Shown here one piece after another: positions 54,115 to 62,816 of a stretch of DNA of 64,000 nt; position 1 is the stretch's first letter; each line of letters opens with the position of its first letter. The notes beneath the pieces are model-generated. The model saw nothing but the letters and a program-made list of their open reading frames with translations, did not search any database and was not told where the DNA came from. The DNA is from Hamadaea tsunoensis DSM 44101 (GTDB lineage: Bacteria > Actinomycetota > Actinomycetes > Mycobacteriales > Micromonosporaceae): assembly GCF_000428945.1 (NCBI RefSeq), contig NZ_KE386822.1:1-64000 (forward strand). Direction: 5' to 3'. Both the position numbers and the translations under genes were made by a program.

Positions 54115-54120
54115 GTACCC
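54115..54120 (+). promoter_or_regulatory. -10 element of ctaB
   Basis: TACCCT ends 7 nt before GTG 54128, consistent with a leaderless ctaB mRNA. Confidence 0.5.
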
Positions 54121-54127
54121 TTTGCCG

Positions 54128-55078
54128 GTGAGCACGCTCGCCGCAGAGCCGGCCCCGCCTGTTGAGATCCCCCCACGCGACGCCCCCGAAGGCGTGCGCG
54201 CGCGGCGGAACGTCCGGGCGGTCTTCGCCGCGTACCTCAGCCTGACCAAGCCCCGGATCGTGGAACTGCTGCTGGTGACCACGGTCCCGGCGATGATGCT
54301 GGCGGCCGGGGGCGTCCCGTCGATCGGTCTCATGATCGTCGTACTCGTCGGCGGATCGCTCGCCGCGGGCGCGGCCAACGCGCTCAACTGCTACATCGAT
54401 CGCGACATCGACGTGCTGATGCGGCGCACCTCCCGGCGGCCGCTGGCGGTGCACAGCGTCACCCCGCGTTCGGCGCTGGTCTTCGGGCTCGTCCTCGCCG
54501 CGGTGTCCACCGTCCTGATGGCGGTGTTCACGAACTGGCTCGCCACTCTGCTGACGATCGGCGCGGTCGCGTACTACGACCTCGTCTACACGCTCTGGCT
54601 CAAGCGCACGACCTGGCAGAACACGGTGTGGGGCGGCGTGTGCGGCGCGGCGCCCGTGCTGATCGGCTGGGCGGCCGTGACCGGCGGCCTGGCCTGGCCG
54701 GCGTGGCTGATGTTCGCGATCGTGTTCCTGTGGCAGCCGCCGCACTTCTACGCGCTGGCGATCAAGTTCAAGGACGACTACGCGCGCGCCGGCATCCCGA
54801 TGCTCCCGGTCGTACGCTCGCTGCGCCGGGTCGGTCTGGAGAGTGTGATCTACGTCGTGCTGACCATGGCCGCCTCCGTGGCGCTGTGGCCGTTCGGGAT
54901 GAGCTGGATCTACGGCGTCCCGGCGATCGTGCTCGGCCTGGCCTTCCTGAAGGAGGCCGTCGCCCTCTATGCTCAGGCCCGCCGCGGCGAGACCGTCAAG
55001 CCGATGAAGATGTTCCACTGGTCCACCACGTACCTCACCCTCCTGTTCGTGGCCATCGCCGTCGACGCCATCCTTTGA
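54128..55078 (+). CDS. ctaB: Heme O synthase (protoheme IX farnesyltransferase)
   Basis: 316-residue UbiA-type prenyltransferase with about nine transmembrane helices, attaching farnesyl to heme B for cytochrome oxidase. The Asp-rich motif [15 protein letters not shown] and the second motif [12 protein letters not shown] are present. [12 protein letters not shown] is strongly conserved. GTG 54128 (VSTLAAEP) is chosen because of the leaderless promoter geometry; ATG 54095 would extend it by 11 residues. Heme A synthase is encoded at 56942-57964. Confidence 0.95.
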   Translation: MSTLAAEPAPPVEIPPRDAPEGVRARRNVRAVFAAYLSLTKPRIVELLLVTTVPAMMLAAGGVPSIGLMIVVLVGGSLAAGAANALNCYIDRDIDVLMRRTSRRPLAVHSVTPRSALVFGLVLAAVSTVLMAVFTNWLATLLTIGAVAYYDLVYTLWLKRTTWQNTVWGGVCGAAPVLIGWAAVTGGLAWPAWLMFAIVFLWQPPHFYALAIKFKDDYARAGIPMLPVVRSLRRVGLESVIYVVLTMAASVALWPFGMSWIYGVPAIVLGLAFLKEAVALYAQARRGETVKPMKMFHWSTTYLTLLFVAIAVDAIL

Positions 55079-55272
55079 AGCCTTAAGTCGGGACTCGCCC
55101 GAATTCACTGCTCGTCGATGACCGTGCCAGTTTGACGGTCCCCTATGTCCCATATTGACTGGGATGAAATTGGGCAAACCTAGGTAAACCGCGAGTTGCT
55201 CTCAGGTAACGCGAGTCACAGAACTGCTTCGTTTCGGGCGTCCGCGTCCTCGGTCTGCTTATGGTTCTCCTC
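55079..55272. other. Intergenic region after ctaB
   Basis: 194 bp with a short direct repeat: AGGTAAACCGCGAGT (55182-55196) and AGGTAACGCGAGT (55204-55216). No clear terminator for ctaB was seen. Confidence 0.4.
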
Positions 55273-55590
55273 ATGGCAGATGGTTCCGATACGACCCTCA
55301 TCGAGACGCCCGAGGCGACGCTGATCTCCGGCATCAAGGAGTTCGCGGCCGCGCACGGCGGAGCGACGGCGGTCATCGAGTACGTCGGCAGGCGGGGCGC
55401 CCGCATCGTGCTGGTGGGTACCGACGGCGGCTGGGGCGATCTCGTCGCACCGACCACCCAGGTCGCCCGGGCGGCATGCGAGCAGGCCGGCGTAGAAGTG
55501 GAGAACGGCTGGGAGCGGGAGCTCGTGGAGCTCATGCGGCCGAGCAACGACCTCTGGCGGTCGATGTCCAAGCGGACGTTGGCCCGCTGA
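55273..55590 (+). CDS. Small conserved-type protein of unknown function
   Basis: 105-residue soluble acidic protein, not recognised. It has a predicted helix (LISGIKEFAAAHGG), then strands (AVIEYVGRRGARIVLVG) and a Trp-rich loop (DGGWGDLVAP), a compact alpha/beta pattern. ATG 55273 and ATG 55261 are both possible starts and neither has a ribosome site. It sits between ctaB and an ATP-grasp gene. Confidence 0.6.
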   Translation: MADGSDTTLIETPEATLISGIKEFAAAHGGATAVIEYVGRRGARIVLVGTDGGWGDLVAPTTQVARAACEQAGVEVENGWERELVELMRPSNDLWRSMSKRTLAR

Positions 55591-55626
55591 TCTCCATTCG
55601 CACCACCCCCTAGTAACGTTGACGAC

Positions 55627-56541
55627 GTGAACAACCCCTTACAGACTGGCGACGCGACCCGGGCCGAGGCCCGGGTCGCTCTCGTTACCTGTCGTGAACT
55701 GCCCCTGCTCGAGGACGACGACCGCCTGGTGATCGAGCCCCTGGCCCGGCTGGGCGTGCGCGCCGAACCCGCGGTCTGGGACGACCCGGACGTCGACTGG
55801 TCGGCCTACGACCTCGCGGTCGTGCGGTCGCCCTGGGACTACTTCTACCGGTACGCCGAGTTCCTCGCGTGGGCCGCCGCAGTGGACCGGCTCGCCAACC
55901 CGGCCGCCGTCGTCGCGTGGAACACCGACAAGCGCTACCTGCGGGAACTGGCCGCAGCCGGCGTACGCGTCGTGCCGACCACCTGGATCGAGCCGGACGA
56001 CGTCTTCGTGGCGCCCGAGGGTGACTACGTCGTCAAGCCGGCCGTCAGCGCGGGGAGCAAGGACACCGGCCGCTACGGTCCCGCCGAGGCCGGCCTGGCC
56101 GCCGCCCACGTACGCCGCCTGCAGGACGCCGGCCGCCTCGTGATGGTGCAGCCCTACCTGCCCGCCGTGGACACGTACGGCGAGACCGCCCTGCTGTACT
56201 TCGCCGACCCGGCGACGGGGGAGCTCGCGTACAGCCACTCGATCCGCAAGGGCGCGATGCTGACCGGCCCGGACACCGGCACGGACAGCCTCTACGTCCC
56301 CGAGGCGATCGAGCCCCGCGAGCCGACCGCGGCGGAGTTCGAGGTGGCCCGCCAGGTGCTCGCGGCGACCCCGCCCGGCCTGCTGTACGCCCGCGTCGAC
56401 CTCATACCGGGGGTCGACGGCGATCCGGTGCTGGTGGAGCTGGAGCTGACCGAGCCCAGCGTGTTCCTCGGGTACGCGCACCAGGCGGCGGACCGGTTCG
56501 CGGCGGCCATCACGGGACGGCTGAACCGGGCGCCCAGGTAA
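55627..56541 (+). CDS. ATP-grasp protein (RimK/GshB-like)
   Basis: 304-residue ATP-grasp ligase. The nucleotide-binding core is DYVVKPAVSAGSKDTGRY, followed by VMVQPYLPAVDTYGE and the metal site LVELELTEPS (Glu residues). Such enzymes join an acid to an amine; relatives include glutathione synthetase and RimK. GTG 55627 is 7 nt after TAACGT, so leaderless. Codon 5 is TTA (55639-55641), a rare leucine codon read by the bldA-type tRNA in actinomycetes, suggesting developmental control of translation. Substrates are unknown. Confidence 0.8.
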   Translation: MNNPLQTGDATRAEARVALVTCRELPLLEDDDRLVIEPLARLGVRAEPAVWDDPDVDWSAYDLAVVRSPWDYFYRYAEFLAWAAAVDRLANPAAVVAWNTDKRYLRELAAAGVRVVPTTWIEPDDVFVAPEGDYVVKPAVSAGSKDTGRYGPAEAGLAAAHVRRLQDAGRLVMVQPYLPAVDTYGETALLYFADPATGELAYSHSIRKGAMLTGPDTGTDSLYVPEAIEPREPTAAEFEVARQVLAATPPGLLYARVDLIPGVDGDPVLVELELTEPSVFLGYAHQAADRFAAAITGRLNRAPR

Positions 56542-56585
56542 GGCGGATCACCGTCCCGCACCGCTGCCGGCCGGGCCCGTGGCCG

Positions 56586-56945
56586 TTACCGGTCGATGCT
56601 GAAGGCGCGTGCTTCGTCGAGTCCGCTGCGGACGCGTGCCTGCAGGTCGTCGAGGCAGCCCGCGGTGTCGTCGGCCCGCTGCTGGGCGAGTCCGAGCAGC
56701 TCGGAGGCCCGCTCGAACAGTGGCACGGCGTGGGCGGCCTCACCCTGGCGGACCAGCGCGGCGATCGTCTCGACGACCTGGCCGGCGGCTTCGGCGTACC
56801 GGATGGCGCCCCAGTAGTCGAGATCCGTGTCGGCCGCGAACGCCTTCTCGACCGCGCTCGCCAGCGCCGTGGGGTCTACCACGGACCGACGGCGCAGGGA
56901 GGGGGCCACGCCGCACATCATGCACCGCCGGGTGCGTCCGGTCAC
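56586..56945 (-). CDS. Small helical protein coupled to ctaA
   Basis: 119-residue protein. The core (TALASAVEKAFAADTDLDYWGAIRY and after) resembles the helical repeat found C-terminally in some actinobacterial SWIM-finger/DUF6880-like proteins, so it may be a stand-alone fragment of that repeat. The N-terminus has CMMCG. GTG 56945 overlaps the ctaA stop by 4 bp (GTGA), which is the best evidence that it is translated. Function is unknown; a link to heme A synthesis is only positional. Confidence 0.6.
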   Translation of the reverse strand: MTGRTRRCMMCGVAPSLRRRSVVDPTALASAVEKAFAADTDLDYWGAIRYAEAAGQVVETIAALVRQGEAAHAVPLFERASELLGLAQQRADDTAGCLDDLQARVRSGLDEARAFSIDR

Positions 56946-57964
56946 GACCTTTCCGGCACACCTGCCGCGTTTGCAACCGTCAAGTTATCTTCCCTTGACC
57001 GTCCGGCTGACTGGAGGCGTACAGCGGGGGCGTTCGCGGGGGCTCCGGGGCGCAGCGTCCACCCCAGTCCGAGCGCCGCGACCCAGGCCAGCGCCGCGCC
57101 GAGCATGTGCGCGCCGACCAGGATCACCGGCAGGTGCGTGAAGTACTGAACGAAGCCGATCAAACCCTGCGCGGCCAGCACGACGACGAGGATCGCCGCG
57201 GCGCGCGTACCCGCCGTGGCGCCGAACGCCCGCAGCGCCAGCCAGGCCGCGATCGCCAGGCCGAAGACCAGGAAGACCAGGTCGGCGTGCACCTGCGCGA
57301 TCTGCGCCGGGTCCAGGCCGTTGCGGCGCGCATGCTCGTCGCCCGCGTGCGGTCCGCTGCCGGTCACCATCGTTCCCACCACGAGTACGCCGAGACAGGC
57401 CGCCACGACGGCGCCGCCCAGCCAGCGCAGTTCCCGGGGGACGGGGAGGTTCGCCGAGGGCGGGCCGGCCGCCCGCCAGAACCCGTACGCGGCCGCGATG
57501 ATCCCCATCGACACGAGGAAGTGGCCGCCGACCAGCCAGGGATTCAGTCCGGACAGGACGACCAGGCCGCCCCAGACGATCTGCGCCGGAATGCCGACGA
57601 GCGTCGCGACCGCCCAGCCCAGCCCCCGCCGGTGCAGGTACGCGAGCAGCAGCGCGGCGAGCATGAAGACGATGAGGGCGCCGTTGAGCGTACGGTTGCC
57701 GAACTCGATGACGCCGTGCACGCCCATGGCCTTGGTGGTGGTGAGCGACTCGGCGGTGCAGCGGGGCCAGGTCGGGCAGCCGAGGCCGGAGCCGGTGAGG
57801 CGGACCGCGCCGCCGGTGACGACGATGCCGATGTTGGCGACCAGGTTGGCCATCGCGGTCACCCGCAGCAGCCGCTCCGACATCACGCCGGACTCGCGGA
57901 GTGCGGCCGGGGACAGCCGGCCGAGGAAACGCCTGACGGGGGACGGTGGCACGGCACCGAGCAT
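56942..57964 (-). CDS. ctaA: Heme A synthase (CtaA/COX15)
   Basis: 340-residue membrane protein with eight helices that oxidises heme O to heme A for aa3-type oxidase. Heme-binding His residues lie in VHGVIEFGNRTLNG, GGHFLVSMG, VHADLVFLVFG and VGAHMLGAALAW. A Cys pair in GLGCPTWPRCTAES matches the extracytoplasmic disulfide of type-B CtaA. ATG 57964 is used; GTG 57970 and ATG 57883 (MSERLLRV) are alternatives. The small gene at 56586-56945 is coupled downstream. Confidence 0.93.
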   Translation of the reverse strand: MLGAVPPSPVRRFLGRLSPAALRESGVMSERLLRVTAMANLVANIGIVVTGGAVRLTGSGLGCPTWPRCTAESLTTTKAMGVHGVIEFGNRTLNGALIVFMLAALLLAYLHRRGLGWAVATLVGIPAQIVWGGLVVLSGLNPWLVGGHFLVSMGIIAAAYGFWRAAGPPSANLPVPRELRWLGGAVVAACLGVLVVGTMVTGSGPHAGDEHARRNGLDPAQIAQVHADLVFLVFGLAIAAWLALRAFGATAGTRAAAILVVVLAAQGLIGFVQYFTHLPVILVGAHMLGAALAWVAALGLGWTLRPGAPANAPAVRLQSAGRSREDNLTVANAAGVPERS

Positions 57965-58048
57965 AGCCACGGCCCGGGTGTGTCCGCGCTCACGCCGCGC
58001 TCCCGAGATGGTTCACACCCCGTTCATCGGTGATCGCGGGCAGCTTCC

Positions 58049-58054
58049 TATGCT
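58049..58054 (+). promoter_or_regulatory. -10 element of amino-acid ABC operon
   Basis: TATGCT ends 6 nt before ATG 58061, consistent with leaderless transcription of the three-gene importer operon. Confidence 0.5.
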
Positions 58055-58060
58055 GCTCAC

Positions 58061-58933
58061 ATGATCCGCCGACCCCTCCTCCTCGGTATCGCGACCGCGG
58101 CCTTGAGCGCCGCCGCCCTCACGGCGTGCGCGCCGGCCGACGACACGAGCACCTCTCCTTCCGCGGCCGCGTCCGGGGCCGCCTGCGCCAAGGACTCGCT
58201 GAAGACGCTGGCCGCCGGGAAGCTGACCGTCGGCACCGACGAGCCCGTCTACGAGCCGTGGTTCGTCGACAACAAGCCGGACAACCAGAAGGGCTTCGAG
58301 GGCGCGGTCGCGTACGCGGTCGCGACGAAGCTCGGCTACCAGCCGGCCGAGGTCGTCTGGACCCGGGTGACCTTCAACAACGCCATCGCGCCCGGTGCGA
58401 AGACCTACGACTTCGACATCAACGAGTTCTCGATCACCGACGACCGCAAGAAGGCGGTCGACTTCTCCTCGCCGTACTACGACGTGCGGCAGACCGTGAT
58501 CGCGCTGAAGTCCTCGAAGATCGCCGGGGCGAAGTCGCTGGCCGACCTGAAGAACGCCAAGCTCGGCGCCCAGGTCGGGACGTCCTCCTACACCGCCATC
58601 ACCGACGTCATCAAGCCCGGTACGCAGCCCGCCGTCTTCAACAACAACGACGACGCCAAGAAGGCGCTGCAGAACGGCCAGATCGACGGCCTCGTCGTGG
58701 ACCTGCCGACGGCGTTCTACATGACCGGTGCCGAGATCGAGAACTCCCTCATCGTCGGCCAGCTGCCCCCGACCACGGGGAACGTCGAGCAGTTCGGTCT
58801 CGTGCTGGACAAGGGATCGGCCCTGACCGCGTGCGTCAGCCAGGCCGTGGACGCCCTCAAGGCCGACGGGACGCTGGCGAACCTCCAGAAGCAGTGGCTC
58901 TCGCAGGACGCGGGCGCGCCCGAACTCTCGTGA
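58061..58933 (+). CDS. Amino-acid-type ABC transporter solute-binding lipoprotein
   Basis: 290-residue family-3 binding protein. The signal peptide ends in the lipobox ALTAC (Cys23). The ligand-binding core includes LTVGTDEPVYEPW, GFEGAVAYAVATKLGY, DFDINEFSITDDRKKAVDFSSPYY and GAQVGTSSYTAI, the usual order for polar amino-acid receptors. The permease GTG overlaps its TGA by 4 bp. The amino acid transported cannot be deduced. Confidence 0.93.
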   Translation: MIRRPLLLGIATAALSAAALTACAPADDTSTSPSAAASGAACAKDSLKTLAAGKLTVGTDEPVYEPWFVDNKPDNQKGFEGAVAYAVATKLGYQPAEVVWTRVTFNNAIAPGAKTYDFDINEFSITDDRKKAVDFSSPYYDVRQTVIALKSSKIAGAKSLADLKNAKLGAQVGTSSYTAITDVIKPGTQPAVFNNNDDAKKALQNGQIDGLVVDLPTAFYMTGAEIENSLIVGQLPPTTGNVEQFGLVLDKGSALTACVSQAVDALKADGTLANLQKQWLSQDAGAPELS

Positions 58934-59781
58934 CGATCACCGACACCTGGCGGCCCAGCGCCGTCGAACAGGAGCGGATCGCGTACCGGCGACGGCGCGC
59001 GATCCGCTCGGTTCTGCTCGCGGCGGCCTCGACGGCGGTGCTCGGCACGCTGCTGGCCGTCGGCGTCACGAACTCGCCGGGCTGGCCGCGGGTCAAGGAG
59101 TCCTTCTTCGACCTCGCGGTCGCCCAGGACTCCCTGCCGGCCATCCTGGACGGCCTCGTGCTCAACATCGAGCTGCTGATCTGCTGCGCGCTGGGCGCGA
59201 TGGCGCTGGGCCTGCTCATCGCCGTGCTGCGTACGCTGCGCGGGCCGGTCGCCTTCCCGGTCCGGGCGCTGGCCACCGGCTACACGTACGGGTTCCGGGG
59301 CGTACCGCTGATCATCGTGCTGTACGTGATGACGCTCGGCGTACCGGGGCTGCGGCTGTCGGGCATGCCGTCGACCCTCGTCCTCGGCGGCCTGGCGCTC
59401 GTGATCGTCTACGGCGCGTACCTGGCCGAGGTGTTCCGGGCCGGCATCGAATCGGTGCACCCGAGCCAGCTCGCCGCCGCCCGCTCGCTCGGCCTGACCT
59501 ACCGCCAGACCATGCGCCACGTCGTGCTGCCGCAGGCCGTCCGGCGGGTCGCGCCGCCGCTGCTCAACGACACCGTCGCCCTGCAGAAGGACGTCGGCCT
59601 GGTCTCGCTGGCCGGACCCATCGACGCCGTACGCGCGGCGCAGATCCAGGTCGCCGAGCACTTCAACTTCACCCCGTACATCGTCGCCGGGGTGCTGTTC
59701 GTCCTGCTGGCCCTGCCGCTGATCGGCGTCACCGACTGGGTGACCCTGCGGGCGGCCCGACGTCAGGGGGCCCGTTCATGA
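58930..59781 (+). CDS. Amino-acid ABC transporter permease
   Basis: 283-residue membrane protein of the HisM/GlnP class. The EAA loop, [24 protein letters not shown], contacts the ATPase. A cytoplasmic N-terminal tail of about 30 residues precedes the first helix. It overlaps both neighbours by 4 bp (GTGA and ATGA), so the operon is translationally coupled. As a single permease gene it presumably forms a homodimer. Confidence 0.94.
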   Translation: MTITDTWRPSAVEQERIAYRRRRAIRSVLLAAASTAVLGTLLAVGVTNSPGWPRVKESFFDLAVAQDSLPAILDGLVLNIELLICCALGAMALGLLIAVLRTLRGPVAFPVRALATGYTYGFRGVPLIIVLYVMTLGVPGLRLSGMPSTLVLGGLALVIVYGAYLAEVFRAGIESVHPSQLAAARSLGLTYRQTMRHVVLPQAVRRVAPPLLNDTVALQKDVGLVSLAGPIDAVRAAQIQVAEHFNFTPYIVAGVLFVLLALPLIGVTDWVTLRAARRQGARS

Positions 59782-60524
59782 GTCCCGTCCTCCAGTGCCG
59801 GGGGCTGCGCAAGACGTTCCACGGTTCGGTCGTCCTCGACAGCCTCGACCTCGACGTCGCCGAGCACGAGGTCGTCGCGCTCATCGGCGCCTCGGGTTCG
59901 GGCAAGTCGACCCTGCTGCGCTGCGTGAACCTGCTCGAACGGCTGGACGACGGCACGATCCACCTCGGCGGGGAGCACATCACCGACCCCCGGGCCGACG
60001 CCGACCGCGTACGCCGGCAGATCGGGATCGTGTTCCAGGCGTACAACCTGTTCCCGCACATGACCGTGCTGCAGAACATCCTGCTGGCGCCGGTACGCGT
60101 ACACCGGCGGGCGAGGGCCGAGGCGGAGCAGGCGGCGCGGACGTGGCTGGACCGGGTCGGCCTGGGCAACCGCGCGGGTGACTATCCCGACCGGCTCAGC
60201 GGCGGCCAGCAGCAGCGGGTGGCGATCGTGCGGGCGCTGGTCAACAACCCGCGGCTGCTGCTGCTCGACGAGGTCACCAGCGCGCTCGACCCGGAGCTGG
60301 TCGGCGAGGTGCTGTCGATGGTGCGGGAGCTGAAGGGCGACGGGATGACCATGGTCCTCGCCACCCACGAGATGGGCTTCGCCAAGCAGGTCGCCGACCG
60401 CGTCGTCTTCCTCGACGGGGGAAGAGTCCTCGAACAAGGCCCGCCCGAACAGGTCCTCGGCGACCCGGTGGAGGCGCGGACCAGGCAGTTCCTCAGCCGC
60501 ATCATCGAAGCAGGTCGTCTGTGA
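59778..60524 (+). CDS. Amino-acid ABC transporter ATP-binding protein
   Basis: 248-residue GlnQ-type ATPase. Walker A GASGSGKST, Q-loop FQAYNLFPHMTV, signature LSGGQQQR, Walker B LLLLDEVTSALD and switch His in ATHEMGF are all intact. The Walker-B-adjacent residues VTSALD are typical of polar amino-acid importers. It is the last gene of the operon, and a family A palindrome starts 7 bp after its TGA. Confidence 0.96.
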   Translation: MSPVLQCRGLRKTFHGSVVLDSLDLDVAEHEVVALIGASGSGKSTLLRCVNLLERLDDGTIHLGGEHITDPRADADRVRRQIGIVFQAYNLFPHMTVLQNILLAPVRVHRRARAEAEQAARTWLDRVGLGNRAGDYPDRLSGGQQQRVAIVRALVNNPRLLLLDEVTSALDPELVGEVLSMVRELKGDGMTMVLATHEMGFAKQVADRVVFLDGGRVLEQGPPEQVLGDPVEARTRQFLSRIIEAGRL

Positions 60525-60530
60525 CCGACC

Positions 60531-60606
60531 CCGACGATCTTGCGCGAACGTACCGGCACTTCGGGCATTCCGCGCAGATTTTGAGGCATTCGCGCAAGAT
60601 CGTCGG
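60531..60606. repeat. 3'-end palindromic repeat, family A, copy 4
   Basis: 76-bp copy with perfect 18-bp arms (60531-60548 and 60589-60606). It follows the amino-acid ABC operon by 6 bp and precedes the suf operon promoter. Confidence 0.9.
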
Positions 60607-60613
60607 AACGGAT

Positions 60614-60632
60614 TAAAGTTAGGCTTACCTCC
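60614..60632 (+). promoter_or_regulatory. Candidate DtxR/IdeR iron box upstream of sufR
   Basis: The 19-mer at 60614-60632 contains TTAGGCTTACCT and matches about 14 of 19 positions of the DtxR/IdeR consensus (TTAGGTTAGSCTAACCTAA). Iron control of suf genes is known in other actinobacteria. The site is 64 bp before the sufR start. Confidence 0.45.
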
Positions 60633-60685
60633 GGTGGGCTGGATCACCGGGGCCCGGGTTTGCGCACCTGAGAGCAAATAAGTCA

Positions 60686-60698
60686 CACTGGTGTAGTG
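60686..60698. promoter_or_regulatory. Candidate SufR operator
   Basis: CACT-GGTGT-AGTG, a perfect inverted repeat with a 5-bp spacer, overlaps the GTG start of sufR. It resembles the ACACT-N5 type of SufR site reported for mycobacteria, suggesting autorepression. Confidence 0.45.
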
Positions 60699-61397
60699 GA
60701 AATCCAGACCGAGACTCCTGCGGGCGCCGACCGGCGTACCCGGGACAAGGTGCTGGAACTGCTCGGCCAGGCACCGGCGACCGCCGGCCAGCTCGGCACC
60801 GCGCTCGGCCTGAAGCCCGCCGCGATCCGCCGGCATCTCGACGCGCTGTGCGCCGACGGCCTGCTGACCGGCCGCGAGCTGCCGGCGAAGGGCCGGGGCC
60901 GGCCGGCGAAGATCTTCAGTCTGACCCGGCTGGGCCGCGAAGGCCTCGGCGGGCACTCGTACGACAACCTGGCCGCCGCCGCGCTGCGGTGGCTGGCCGC
61001 GCGGGGCGGCGAGGCCGAGGTGGCCGAGTTCGCCCGGGCGCAGGTCGAGACGCTGGAGACCCGCTGCCAGGAGGCGATGAGCGAGGCCGGCGACGACCCG
61101 GTGGCGCGGGCGGAGGCGCTGGCCGGCGCCCTGACCGCCGAGGGTTACGCCGCGAGCGCCTCGGTGATCGCCACGGGCGGGCAGCTGTGCCAGCACCACT
61201 GCCCGGTGGCGCACGTCGCCGCCGAGTTCCCCCAGCTCTGCGAGGCGGAGACGGCGGTCATCGGCCGCCTCGTCGGCTCGCACGTGCAACGGCTGGCGAC
61301 CATCGCCCACGGCGACGGGGTGTGCACCACGCACATCCCCGGCCAGCTCCACCAGATCCAGACCCACCAGACACACCCGATAACGGTGAGGGATTAG
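60696..61397 (+). CDS. sufR: Fe-S cluster-sensing repressor SufR
   Basis: 233-residue winged-helix repressor. The HTH lies at about 25-55 (ATAGQLGTALGLKPAAIRRHLDAL). C-terminal Cys165, Cys169, Cys182 and Cys210 are candidate [4Fe-4S] ligands that let it sense cluster supply. When cluster is lost, suf genes are derepressed. GTG 60696 is used. It is followed by sufB after 3 bp, the standard actinobacterial order sufR-B-D-C-S-U-T. A candidate self-operator overlaps its start. Confidence 0.93.
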   Translation: MEIQTETPAGADRRTRDKVLELLGQAPATAGQLGTALGLKPAAIRRHLDALCADGLLTGRELPAKGRGRPAKIFSLTRLGREGLGGHSYDNLAAAALRWLAARGGEAEVAEFARAQVETLETRCQEAMSEAGDDPVARAEALAGALTAEGYAASASVIATGGQLCQHHCPVAHVAAEFPQLCEAETAVIGRLVGSHVQRLATIAHGDGVCTTHIPGQLHQIQTHQTHPITVRD

Positions 61398-61400
61398 CTC

Positions 61401-62816
61401 ATGACCGAGATCACGCAGGAAGAACACCTCGCTGCGCTAGGCAAGTACGAGTACGGCTGGGCCGACTCGGACCTCGCCGGTGCCGCGGCGCAGCGCGGCC
61501 TGAACGAGGCCGTCGTCCGGGACATCTCGGCGAAGAAGAACGAGCCCGAATGGATGCTCGACCTGCGGCTCAAGGGACTTCGCCTGTTCGGCCGCAAGCC
61601 GATGCCGGCGTGGGGCGCCGACCTGTCGGGGATCGACTTCGACAACATCAAGTACTTCGTGCGGTCCACCGAGAAGCAGGCGGCCAGCTGGGAAGAGCTG
61701 CCCGACGACATCAAGGCGACCTACGACCGGCTCGGCATCCCGGAGGCGGAGAAGCAGCGCCTCGTGGCCGGCGTCGCCGCGCAGTACGAGTCCGAGGTCG
61801 TCTACCACAAGATCCGTGAGGATCTCGAGGAGCAGGGCGTCCTCTTCCTCGACACGGACACCGCGCTCAAGCAGTACCCGGAGATCTTCCAGGAGTACTT
61901 CGGCACGGTCATCCCGGTGGGCGACAACAAGTTCGCCGCGCTGAACACGTCCGTGTGGTCCGGCGGCTCGTTCATCTACGTGCCGAAGGGCGTGCACGTC
62001 GAGATCCCGCTGCAGGCGTACTTCCGGATCAACACCGAGAACATGGGCCAGTTCGAGCGGACGCTGATCATCGTCGACGAGGGCGCGTACGTGCACTACG
62101 TCGAGGGTTGCACCGCGCCCATCTACTCGTCCGACTCGCTGCACAGCGCGGTCGTCGAGATCATCGTCAAGAAGGGCGGCCGCTGCCGCTACACGACGAT
62201 CCAGAACTGGTCGAACAACGTCTACAACCTGGTCACCAAGCGCGCGGTCTGTCACGAGGGCGCGACCATGGAGTGGATCGACGGCAACATCGGCTCCAAG
62301 GTGACGATGAAGTACCCGGCCGTCTACATGACCGGCGAGCACGCCAAGGGCGAGGTGCTCAGCGTGGCCATGGCCGGCGAGGGCCAGCACCAGGACGCGG
62401 GCGCCAAGATGGTGCACGCCGCGCCGCACACCAGCAGCACGATCATCTCGAAGTCGATCGCGCGCGGCGGCGGCCGCACGTCCTACCGCGGCCTGATCCA
62501 GGTACTCGAGGGGTCGCACCACAGCAAGTCCACGGTCAAGTGCGACGCGCTGCTGGTCGACACGATCTCCCGCTCCGACACCTACCCGTACGTCGACATC
62601 CGCGAGGACGACGTCGCGATGGGGCACGAGGCCACGGTCTCCAAGGTGAGCGAGGACCAGCTCTTCTACCTCATGTCCCGCGGCATGTCCGAGGACGAGG
62701 CCATGGCGATGATCGTGCGCGGCTTCATCGAGCCGATCGCCAAGGAGCTGCCCATGGAGTACGCCCTGGAGCTGAACCGCCTGATCGAACTGCAGATGGA
62801 AGGTGCCGTCGGCTGA
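61401..62816 (+). CDS. sufB: Fe-S cluster assembly scaffold SufB
   Basis: 471-residue scaffold protein of the SUF machinery. It opens with [10 protein letters not shown] and has the conserved [46 protein letters not shown] and the late [12 protein letters not shown]. With SufC and SufD it forms the SufBC2D complex that builds [4Fe-4S] clusters. No intein is present, unlike some mycobacterial SufB. Its stop overlaps the sufD start (TGATG). Confidence 0.97.
   Translation: MTEITQEEHLAALGKYEYGWADSDLAGAAAQRGLNEAVVRDISAKKNEPEWMLDLRLKGLRLFGRKPMPAWGADLSGIDFDNIKYFVRSTEKQAASWEELPDDIKATYDRLGIPEAEKQRLVAGVAAQYESEVVYHKIREDLEEQGVLFLDTDTALKQYPEIFQEYFGTVIPVGDNKFAALNTSVWSGGSFIYVPKGVHVEIPLQAYFRINTENMGQFERTLIIVDEGAYVHYVEGCTAPIYSSDSLHSAVVEIIVKKGGRCRYTTIQNWSNNVYNLVTKRAVCHEGATMEWIDGNIGSKVTMKYPAVYMTGEHAKGEVLSVAMAGEGQHQDAGAKMVHAAPHTSSTIISKSIARGGGRTSYRGLIQVLEGSHHSKSTVKCDALLVDTISRSDTYPYVDIREDDVAMGHEATVSKVSEDQLFYLMSRGMSEDEAMAMIVRGFIEPIAKELPMEYALELNRLIELQMEGAVG

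Noticed and set aside
61401-62816. Intein in SufB, as in some mycobacteria
   Set aside because: The reading frame is continuous at normal length (471 residues) with no intein motifs.
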